Shown: positions 1 through 5,330 of the stretch, piece by piece | Numbering within the stretch: position 1 is the stretch's first letter | How the letters are laid out: every line of letters starts with the position of its first letter | Source of the DNA: Cyclobacteriaceae bacterium | GTDB taxonomy: Bacteria > Bacteroidota > Bacteroidia > Cytophagales > Cyclobacteriaceae | Assembly (NCBI GenBank): GCA_028279155.1 | Contig: JANQST010000064.1 | Span: forward strand, 1-7,971 | Direction: 5' to 3' | DNA: 7,971 nt | The notes under the pieces: generated by a model | The model's database searches: none | Seen by the model: the letters and a program-made list of their open reading frames with translations, nothing else | Told to the model about the DNA's origin: nothing | Made by a program: the position numbers and the translations under genes

Positions 1-622
1 CTGCTGGATTTCCAAAAACAGTCTGATCTTTCTCTACATTCCCAACAACAACGGAGCCTGCTCCAATCCGGGCATTTTTTCCAATAGTGACTCCGGATAC
101 GATCGTTACACCTGAACCGATAAATGCTCCTTCTTCTATTTTAACTCCTGAATTGATAATACTCCCAGCCCCAATTTGTACAAAATCAGCGATGGAAACT
201 TCCTGTTCTATCAGAACTCTGGAGTTAATCACATTGTGCTGACCAATTTCTGAATCGTTGGAAAGAATTGCGCCGGCATTAATGAAATTGCCATGTCCGA
301 TGCTGCAAGATTCTGAAATGGTGGCGGACTGGTGTACCGCATTCATTGGCATCACCTTACGCGTTTCCACTAAGTAGTCCACATATTTTTTTCGTAGTTT
401 GTTATCGTCGGTAGCGACAAAGGCTTCGCATTTTTGACCAATCTGTTTCAAGAATCCATGATCATCAGTTGATCCCAAGACAGACACACTATTGATCTCT
501 TCATTGTGAGTTTTCTTGTCATCATCAAGAAAACCATATACTACAATACCATTGCTATTGAATATTTCAAGTGCGGCTTTAGCAAGGCCTGTCGATCCGA
601 ATATGATTACTGGTTTTTCCAT
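1..622 (-). CDS. NeuD/PglD-family sugar O/N-acetyltransferase-like protein (partial, 3' end cut by window)
   Basis: The reading frame starts at ATG 622 and runs off the window edge with 207 residues visible. Residues 1-90 form a Rossmann-like N-terminal domain (VIIFGSTGLAKAAL at 5-18, then FLDDD at 31-35), as in NeuD/PglD proteins. Residues from about 95 on are hexapeptide repeats of a left-handed beta helix (for example IGAGS, IGSGV, IGKNARIGAGS), ending in GNPA, which normally lies a few residues before the family C-terminus, so little is missing. Known members transfer acetyl groups from acetyl-CoA to amino or hydroxyl groups of sugars used for capsule, O-antigen or glycoprotein glycans, in the cytoplasm. 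Oddly, the position I align with the catalytic His of PglD is Gln140, so activity is uncertain. The start fits because a TAnnTTTG promoter element lies 18 bases upstream. The fold assignment is strong; substrate and reaction are unknown. Confidence 0.85.
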   Translation of the reverse strand, partial: MEKPVIIFGSTGLAKAALEIFNSNGIVVYGFLDDDKKTHNEEINSVSVLGSTDDHGFLKQIGQKCEAFVATDDNKLRKKYVDYLVETRKVMPMNAVHQSATISESCSIGHGNFINAGAILSNDSEIGQHNVINSRVLIEQEVSIADFVQIGAGSIINSGVKIEEGAFIGSGVTIVSGVTIGKNARIGAGSVVVGNVEKDQTVFGNPA

Positions 623-639
623 CAATTTTTAATAAGGCG

Positions 640-670
640 CAAAAGTAGCGATTCTCAGTTCGATTTTGAA
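640..670 (-). promoter_or_regulatory. Probable Bacteroidota-type promoter for the NeuD-like gene
   Basis: On the minus strand TACTTTTG (647-640) matches the Bacteroidota -7 consensus TAnnTTTG exactly. Nineteen bases upstream lies TTCA (670-667), a weak 2-of-4 match to the -33 TTTG. It overlaps the stop codon region of the membrane-protein gene and would give a very short leader before ATG 622. This suggests that the NeuD-like gene can be transcribed separately from the pyrF cluster. Confidence 0.5.
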
Positions 671-1869
671 GTTAGATACTGAAAAGGCAGGATACTGAAG
701 AGTAGAAAAAGAAATGGTAAATAGGCATTTCGATATCGTACAAGGGTTCCCAGGTTAGGGGTGGTCATGGCCATAAGTGTTGCTAATGTTGCTATGCAAA
801 TGATTGAGGGAATAATTAAATGCCAGTTAATTCTAGGTTTTTCTTTGATCGATACCAGAAGGGTGAAAAATCCAAGACAGGCAAGAAGGAAATTTTCGAT
901 TTTGTGTCCAATTCCAACGATTGGAGTTTTGTCAAAAACTGAAGGGCGAAATAGTCCTATGTATAATGACTTGGGGACTTCAGTAAGGACAGACTCCCAG
1001 TTTGGTTTCTCAAGTACAATATTCAATTGATTGTCAATGCTTGTTCGTTCTGTTATGGTATTGTTGTTCTTATAAATGGTTTGCGGAATTCTGGAAATCG
1101 TCAGGTATGGATGAACAAACTGTGTTAACCCAAGAAAAACGACCATTGTGATGATAGAAACAGGCCACCTCAACTGTCGGCCAAGTCTTTTTAGTAAATA
1201 GATACTGATAACTAATCCAGCAAACATCAGGGAAATGATCAGGAGGTAATGCTTGATCTTTAGTAATACTAGGAGTGATGCAATTCCCAGCAGAATTTCC
1301 AATAAGCTGAACTTGGTTTCCTTGTAAAATTTTAGAACAAGAATCACAGTAATTATGAATGCACTATAAGAAATGGTGTCTTTCAGAATGCCTGATGACC
1401 AGAAGAGAACCGAAGGAAGAAATAGAAAACAAGCAATCGCAACTAATTTAAGTGTGTGAAATAACCTTTTGAATTGGGCAACGAAGTATAAAGATGCGGC
1501 GAAACTTATAAGTGAAAAGTAGAGAATTGCTATCCAATAGGATCCACCTGAAAGATATAAGAAGCCAGATAGGATCTGTATAAAAAAGATAACACGGGGT
1601 TTGTTTTCATAGACACCCGGGTCAAAATTTCCTGTAATTATTGACCAGTATGAATTTTCTTCTAGTACCAACAAGCTAGTTTGGTAAAAACTAAAACTGT
1701 CTCCTCCAGGGTACAATTGATAGAATATTAAGCCAGTGGATATTCCTGCTAGTAAACGAAAAGTTAAAGCAGAAACAAAGATGGGAGCTGATACATCGGA
1801 ACGGGAATGCTTAAAAAGGAACCAAGCCATAACTCCCAGAAAAATGATATTTGAAATCCATGCTATCAT
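655..1869 (-). CDS. Multipass inner-membrane protein, possible GT-C-type glycosyltransferase or polysaccharide protein
   Basis: This 404-residue protein is very hydrophobic, with about ten or eleven membrane segments (approximately 4-20, 29-50, 94-106, 111-131, 142-158, 165-181, 188-203, 206-226, 236-252, 326-341, 350-368 and 381-396). A loop of about 70 residues (253-325) separates the last three segments from the rest. The first long loop carries YPGGDSFSFY (53-62); an acidic residue in this loop is typical of GT-C lipid-sugar-dependent glycosyltransferases. Other notable stretches are FWSSGILKD (156-164), LFRPSVFDK (306-314) and RYRNAYLPF (378-386). I chose ATG 1869 because it overlaps the upstream DUF2851 stop as ATGA, which implies translational coupling; a TTG at 1899 would add ten residues. 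The NeuD-like gene follows, which fits a glycan role, but no family can be assigned with certainty. O-antigen polymerase-like proteins are an alternative. Confidence 0.75.
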   Translation of the reverse strand: MIAWISNIIFLGVMAWFLFKHSRSDVSAPIFVSALTFRLLAGISTGLIFYQLYPGGDSFSFYQTSLLVLEENSYWSIITGNFDPGVYENKPRVIFFIQILSGFLYLSGGSYWIAILYFSLISFAASLYFVAQFKRLFHTLKLVAIACFLFLPSVLFWSSGILKDTISYSAFIITVILVLKFYKETKFSLLEILLGIASLLVLLKIKHYLLIISLMFAGLVISIYLLKRLGRQLRWPVSIITMVVFLGLTQFVHPYLTISRIPQTIYKNNNTITERTSIDNQLNIVLEKPNWESVLTEVPKSLYIGLFRPSVFDKTPIVGIGHKIENFLLACLGFFTLLVSIKEKPRINWHLIIPSIICIATLATLMAMTTPNLGTLVRYRNAYLPFLFLLFSILPFQYLTSKSN

Positions 1870-3131
1870 CTTCCCAGGATCTCCACTCCAATACTGCAAT
1901 CAAGGCATCTCCTTTTCGAGCAATAATTCTTATAAAGACCAATTAGAGATTGAGAATCGAAAGCACTTTTGGGTTCCCGGTCTACAGCGGTCCATTTTTT
2001 TGTGATGCTGTTGCTTTCGGCTGATAGAACTTCCAAAAGACGAATCGCCTTATCCATAAAAAAACTATTGTCCGAATATATGCTATATGCACTCAGCAAT
2101 GGTGCTATTGTATTGATGATCAAATTATCAACGCTAGCCCTTCCCATGTTTCCACCTTTCTTATTTCGAGCCTTTTCAAAATCATAATGGTGAACCCAAT
2201 AATCACTCACTTTAAATTCAAATTGTGCAAGAATTTCATTTGGATCCTCAATTTCAGTCAATTTGGAAAACAGATGGTCGTTTTTGTGAATCAAAGCTGC
2301 AAACTGTGCGAGTCTAACAGATGGAAAATTGGATGGTCGCATTCGGCCAAATTTCCACATGGATCTTTCCATCTTACTTTGCAAATTGAACTTGCTCATC
2401 AGAAATTGATACTCCTTTTTTAGCTCTTGATGGTAATCATCGATTACACCTTCAAGAAAACCAGCCTGTCCAAAAATCAATGCCTCTATTCTGTTCGCAT
2501 GGCTATTGTTTTTGGAAATAACTTTATAGGGTATACTTGAGGCCATATTAAAAAATGGATCCTTGTTTACCGAGAAACCAAAATTCTTTGCAAGGCTCAG
2601 ATAAGTTACTTCTTCCCAATCAGAATTTTTTGAATTGACCAATTCAAGAATTTCTTCAGCTTTTTGTTCCAATCGCTCAACCATCATTCGGTCCAGAAGG
2701 TTGGTAAAACTTAGTGTGGATACGTTGAGTAGTTGATCCTGGCAAAGAATATCCTTGTTTTGATTAATGAACACCTGGTATTTTTTGTATTCACTTTTAT
2801 CAATTAAATCTTTGACCTCAAGAGTGGGTATGGGTGTTCCGTCCAACAATACTTCATTGTCATGATTCCACACAATATGGAGGATCACACTTTCATAAGC
2901 CTTGTCAGTATGATGATTGTGTACATGCCAGTCAGAAGAATTGATATGAATTTCAATTTTTCCCGCCCACTCGATATCAGAGATCTTTATTCTTGCTTCT
3001 TCGAAATCTGGTCCTGAGTTGTGATTGTGGTTTCCTGGGCTGATTACAATAATCGCTTGGCCACAAGTTGTTTTCAGTTTACCACTGAGTTTTTGAAATT
3101 TCCATATGTAGTGAAGAAACATTTCGTCCAT
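1866..3131 (-). CDS. DUF2851 family protein, function unknown
   Basis: This 421-residue soluble protein begins MDEMFLHYIWKFQ and matches what I recall of DUF2851, a conserved family common in Bacteroidota and without an established function. The N-terminal third holds the most striking residues: GNHNHNSGPDF (33-43), WAGKIEIH (55-62), SSDWHVHNHH (65-74) and D76, followed by LHIVWNHD (84-91). The middle is mostly helical. The C-terminus has a cysteine cluster, C404-X4-C409-X2-C412, which could bind metal. The PD...ExH arrangement resembles a PD-(D/E)XK nuclease core, but that is my inference. ATG 3131 is preferred since family members as I recall them have M plus three residues before the FLHYIW block. 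ATG 3122 is possible, with GGAG about nine bases upstream, and TTG 3140 is less likely. It lies 21 bases after pyrF and overlaps the next gene by 4 bases. Confidence 0.88.
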   Translation of the reverse strand: MDEMFLHYIWKFQKLSGKLKTTCGQAIIVISPGNHNHNSGPDFEEARIKISDIEWAGKIEIHINSSDWHVHNHHTDKAYESVILHIVWNHDNEVLLDGTPIPTLEVKDLIDKSEYKKYQVFINQNKDILCQDQLLNVSTLSFTNLLDRMMVERLEQKAEEILELVNSKNSDWEEVTYLSLAKNFGFSVNKDPFFNMASSIPYKVISKNNSHANRIEALIFGQAGFLEGVIDDYHQELKKEYQFLMSKFNLQSKMERSMWKFGRMRPSNFPSVRLAQFAALIHKNDHLFSKLTEIEDPNEILAQFEFKVSDYWVHHYDFEKARNKKGGNMGRASVDNLIINTIAPLLSAYSIYSDNSFFMDKAIRLLEVLSAESNSITKKWTAVDREPKSAFDSQSLIGLYKNYCSKRRCLDCSIGVEILGR

Positions 3132-3152
3132 CTCCACCAAGATAGAAAGTCT

Positions 3153-3968
3153 CTACATGTTTTGGAGGTATTGCGCCAACTGCACCTGTAATTTTTTTGC
3201 TTCAGTACCAGCAGCTTCGGCAAAATTGGGTGAGGAGTCAGCATAAAGTATGGATCTTGAGGCATTGACGATAAGTCCGCATCTTGAGTTCATCCCATAG
3301 TGGCAAACTGAATGAAGATCACCACCTTGAGCTCCAACACCTGGAATAAGCAAGAAATGATCTGGGATCAGACGTCTGATATTAACCAACGATTCAACAC
3401 GCGTTGCTCCCACAACAAACATGGTGTTGTTCTTATTGCCCCATTCAGAGCTTTTTCTGATTACTCGTTCGTGCAAGCTTTCACTTCCGTCTTCTACCAA
3501 CAGATGCTGAAAATCAAGTGAACCGGAATTTGAAGTAGCGGCCAAAATAATGACCCACTTGCGTTCAAATTCCAAAAAAGGTTTAATTGAATCATGTCCC
3601 ATATAGGGTGAGACAGTGATTGCATCAAAGTTCATTCTTTCAAAGAAAGCTTTGGCGTACATCGCTGATGTATTGCCTATATCCGCACGTTTTGCATCAG
3701 CTATTTTGAAGATGTTGTCCGGGATGTAATCCATCGTTTTTTCCAACGATTCCCAGCCTTTCGTTCCTTGGGCTTCATAAAAGGCAATATTGGGTTTATA
3801 AGCGACCGCATATTGATGAGTAGCATCAATGATCTGCTTGTTGAATGAGAATATCGGATCGTCTTCTTTGAGAAGGTGTTTTGGGATTTTTGCTATATCG
3901 GTATCAAGCCCCACGCAAAGGAATGATTCTTTATCCCTTATTTTATCATAGAGTTGAAGTCGAGTCAT
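3153..3968 (-). CDS. pyrF: Orotidine 5'-phosphate decarboxylase (long PyrF form)
   Basis: PyrF decarboxylates orotidine 5'-monophosphate to UMP, the last step of de novo pyrimidine synthesis, in the cytoplasm. The 271-residue product has the expected TIM-barrel landmarks in order: GLDTD (20-24), the YKPN strand (57-60), the catalytic DAKRADIGNT (91-100, with Asp91, Lys93 and Asp96), VSPYMG (119-124), PGVGAQGGD (209-217) for phosphate binding, and NASRSI (235-240). The length fits the longer type-2 family, about 270 residues, found in Bacteroidota and actinobacteria, rather than the form of about 230 residues in E. coli. No key residue is missing. ATG 3968 gives the normal family N-terminus. 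It leads a tight cluster with the DUF2851 gene and the membrane protein. The 73-base gap before it shows no convincing promoter, so its transcription start is unclear. Confidence 0.97.
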   Translation of the reverse strand: MTRLQLYDKIRDKESFLCVGLDTDIAKIPKHLLKEDDPIFSFNKQIIDATHQYAVAYKPNIAFYEAQGTKGWESLEKTMDYIPDNIFKIADAKRADIGNTSAMYAKAFFERMNFDAITVSPYMGHDSIKPFLEFERKWVIILAATSNSGSLDFQHLLVEDGSESLHERVIRKSSEWGNKNNTMFVVGATRVESLVNIRRLIPDHFLLIPGVGAQGGDLHSVCHYGMNSRCGLIVNASRSILYADSSPNFAEAAGTEAKKLQVQLAQYLQNM

Positions 3969-4032
3969 AGGTGAGGGTTTAGGGTTGCGTGAAGATAATA
4001 ATTTCCCTCAACGTATGTGTTTTTGCTTATTC

Positions 4033-4042
4033 GGAAATTTCC
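4033..4042. repeat. Perfect 10-base palindrome at the end of the small basic gene
   Basis: GGAAATTTCC is self-complementary and overlaps the last base of the small gene's stop codon. No T-tract follows on the minus strand, so it is not an intrinsic terminator. It may be chance, or a protein-binding site in the gap before pyrF. Confidence 0.3.
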
Positions 4043-4257
4043 TATTTAAGTTCTGGCAGTTTATCGTTTACGACTTTGCCTTTTTTAACTTCACCATAGA
4101 AATGGATGTCGTATAATTTCTCATACTTTTTGATGGATTGATGAAGCTCCGGAATTGTCTCGCTTCTCAATTTTATACCTTTTCGCTCACCTTTGTGACG
4201 AAGTTCGATATAATAACCATCTTTTAGTTTTACCGGAGTAGTTGCGGGTCTTGCCAA
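4042..4257 (-). CDS. Conserved-looking small basic protein (71 aa), function unknown, TTG start
   Basis: I do not recognise a named family, though the N-terminus MARPATTPVKLKDGYYIEL recalls small hypothetical proteins in Cytophagales. The 71 residues are rich in Lys and Arg, with no signal peptide or membrane segment. Strand-like stretches at about 8-12, 14-20 and 26-31 (KLKDGYYIELRHKGERKGIKL) are followed by a helix (about 35-48, IPELHQSIKKYEKL) and a charged tail. Three strands plus a helix recalls AP2-like or integrase Arm DNA-binding domains, but this is only an inference. The frame is closed upstream by TAA at 4272-4270, with no ATG before the conserved part, so TTG 4257 is the likely start. 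It stands 73 bases before pyrF and behind an inverted repeat (4270-4295). Confidence 0.7.
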   Translation of the reverse strand: MARPATTPVKLKDGYYIELRHKGERKGIKLRSETIPELHQSIKKYEKLYDIHFYGEVKKGKVVNDKLPELK

Positions 4258-4269
4258 AATATATTCTGT

Positions 4270-4295
4270 TTAAATCTGAATTTCAGATAATTTAA
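4270..4295. repeat. Imperfect inverted repeat upstream of the small basic gene (possible operator)
   Basis: The core ATCTGAA-T-TTCAGAT (4274-4288) is a perfect 7-base-arm palindrome. It extends to 11-base arms (TTAAATCTGAA against TTCAGATAATTTAA) if a three-base insertion is allowed. It lies 12 bases before the TTG start of the 71-residue protein and just after the terminator of the RRM gene, where an operator or promoter would be expected. No clear TAnnTTTG element was found here. Confidence 0.4.
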
Positions 4296-4296
4296 T

Positions 4297-4336
4297 AAGA
4301 AAAAACAAAGCTCATGTGAAAATAATTCACATGAGC
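4297..4336 (-). terminator. Intrinsic terminator of the RRM RNA-binding protein gene
   Basis: On the minus strand an 11-base perfect stem GCTCATGTGAA / TTCACATGAGC (4336-4326 and 4320-4310) encloses the loop TTATT and is followed at once by the T-rich run TTTGTTTTTTCTT (4309-4297). It starts 19 bases after the stop codon. The opposite strand has no T-tract, so it acts on leftward transcription only. Confidence 0.9.
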
Positions 4337-4355
4337 AATATAATAATTAGATTTC

Positions 4356-4601
4356 TTAGTCTCTTGAATTTGCTACTTTGACAACAATAGTTCTGCCGTC
4401 AATTTCAGTTTCATTCAGGCTAGAAATAGCTTGATTTGCTTCATCGTCATTCGGCATTTCTACAAACCCGAATCCTTTTGATCGCTGAGTGTCACGATCC
4501 ATAATAATTTTAGCGGAATCGACAGTGCCGAATTCCTCAAATGCGCTTCTCAATGCGTCTTCTGAAGTTGCATAGTTAAGCTTAGCTACGAAAATGTTCA
4601 T
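4356..4601 (-). CDS. Single-RRM RNA-binding protein
   Basis: The 81-residue product is one RNA recognition motif and little else. RNP2 is IFVAKL (3-8) and RNP1 is KGFGFVEM (42-49), whose aromatic residues stack on single-stranded RNA bases; the order of strands and helices fits the RRM fold. Such short RRM proteins are common in Bacteroidota and cyanobacteria. They act in the cytoplasm as RNA-binding or post-transcriptional regulators, and some respond to cold, but the targets here are unknown. ATG 4601 is chosen because the protein then begins right at the first RRM strand. An upstream ATG at 4634 would add a hydrophobic tail encoded by the T-tract of the preceding hairpin and is unlikely to be real. 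The gene appears monocistronic, with a -7 promoter element upstream and a strong terminator downstream. No glycine-rich tail is present. Confidence 0.95.
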   Translation of the reverse strand: MNIFVAKLNYATSEDALRSAFEEFGTVDSAKIIMDRDTQRSKGFGFVEMPNDDEANQAISSLNETEIDGRTIVVKVANSRD

Positions 4602-4610
4602 TAATACAAT

Positions 4611-4650
4611 TAAAAAAATAAAAAAAATAAGCATTCAGTTAATCTGAATG
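4611..4650 (-). terminator. Terminator-like hairpin plus T-tract after lolA, in the leader of the RRM gene
   Basis: On the minus strand CATTCAG-ATTAA-CTGAATG (4650-4632) forms a 7-base stem with a 5-base loop. After one C comes a run of about 20 bases that are nearly all T (4630-4611). It lies 38 bases after the lolA stop and would end the ftsK-lolA transcript. The stem is short and AT-rich, so termination may be partial. It also lies in the 5' leader expected for the RRM gene. Confidence 0.7.
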
Positions 4651-4655
4651 TGCCG

Positions 4656-4663
4656 CAAAGGTA
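4656..4663 (-). promoter_or_regulatory. Promoter -7 element for the RRM gene
   Basis: TACCTTTG (minus, 4663-4656) is an exact match to the Bacteroidota -7 consensus TAnnTTTG. No TTTG is found 19 to 21 bases upstream, so the -33 half is missing or diverged. Transcription would start near 4649-4652, at the very foot of the hairpin at 4650-4632, leaving a leader of about 50 bases. Confidence 0.55.
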
Positions 4664-4688
4664 TCTTTTTATTTGAGATTGTCTCTAT

Positions 4689-5312
4689 TTAGCGAAAATC
4701 GATCACTTCCACATTTGGGTACTTAGAAGTATCAAAAGTGAAAAAACTGTCCTCAACGGAAATTTCTTCGAATCCTTCAATGGAATAGGTATAGATGTTG
4801 CCAGTTCTTTCAAAAACGATGAATGACTCAATTTCATCCTTGCTGTTGATATTCATTCTAATCTTGAAATAAGATTTTTCACGGCTTTCAGGGTCTAGTT
4901 CAACTACTCGTACTCCATTTGCCATTTTCGAGATCAATGCGTACTTGAATCCCTCTTTATATAGATCGTACACATTCCCAAGATTGATTTCTTGTTCTGA
5001 CGGATCATAAGAGCTAATAGTTACTTCTGCCAATTCTTCACTATACGTGTAAACATCTGTTCCATTATTGAAAATTTTCTGGCCTGACACATCCAGAACG
5101 AATTTGTCTCCTTTCACTGTGATTTCCATCGAAAAGGATTCGTCTAGTCCAGCTTCTTTGTTTGTTAACTGCTGATTGAACGTGGCTTTGAAAGCTTCTG
5201 CTTTCTTGTATTTTTCACTCATTGCATCAAGAACCGCGAGGGCTTCCGGATCGTATTGTGCAACGATTGTTGTACTAATGGTAAATAGGGTAACTAAAAA
5301 TAGGGTTTTCAT
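4689..5312 (-). CDS. lolA: LolA-like outer-membrane lipoprotein carrier, periplasmic
   Basis: The 207-residue protein has a signal peptide (MKTLFLVTLF... with likely cleavage after Ala18 in TIVA-QYD), so it is exported to the periplasm. The mature part begins with a helix (about 21-40) and FKATFNQQLTNKE (41-53), then repeated beta strands such as GDKFVLDVSGQKIFNNGTDVYTY (within 68-90), as in the open beta-barrel LolA fold that shields lipoprotein acyl chains. LolA accepts lipoproteins from the LolCDE transporter and carries them to the outer membrane. Proteins of this type in Bacteroidota are divergent, so the exact cargo is not proven. ATG 5312 lies 18 bases after the ftsK stop, so the two are probably cotranscribed; pairing with ftsK is common in this phylum as I recall. 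A hairpin with T-tract follows. No key feature is missing. Confidence 0.88.
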   Translation of the reverse strand: MKTLFLVTLFTISTTIVAQYDPEALAVLDAMSEKYKKAEAFKATFNQQLTNKEAGLDESFSMEITVKGDKFVLDVSGQKIFNNGTDVYTYSEELAEVTISSYDPSEQEINLGNVYDLYKEGFKYALISKMANGVRVVELDPESREKSYFKIRMNINSKDEIESFIVFERTGNIYTYSIEGFEEISVEDSFFTFDTSKYPNVEVIDFR

Positions 5313-5330
5313 CGTCTCAAAATTCTAACT

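Noticed and set aside
1870..1899. Ten-residue N-terminal extension of the membrane protein from TTG 1899
   Set aside because: The ATG at 1869 overlaps the DUF2851 stop as ATGA, the usual arrangement for coupled genes, and begins directly at the first membrane segment.
3074..3265. 63-codon minus-strand open frame spanning the pyrF-DUF2851 junction
   Set aside because: It overlaps both well-supported genes in another frame and its product shows no recognisable features.
3968..3982. AGGGTTTAGGG resembling a telomere-type repeat before pyrF
   Set aside because: Only about one and a half repeat units in a short gap; most likely chance.
3969..4041. Possible pyrF promoter (TATCTTCA on the minus strand)
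   Set aside because: The -7 element matches only partly and no TTTG lies 19 to 21 bases upstream.
4602..4634. Eleven-residue hydrophobic N-terminal extension of the RRM protein (ATG 4634)
   Set aside because: It is encoded by the T-tract of the hairpin and would place extra residues before the first RRM strand; ATG 4601 gives a normal RRM protein.
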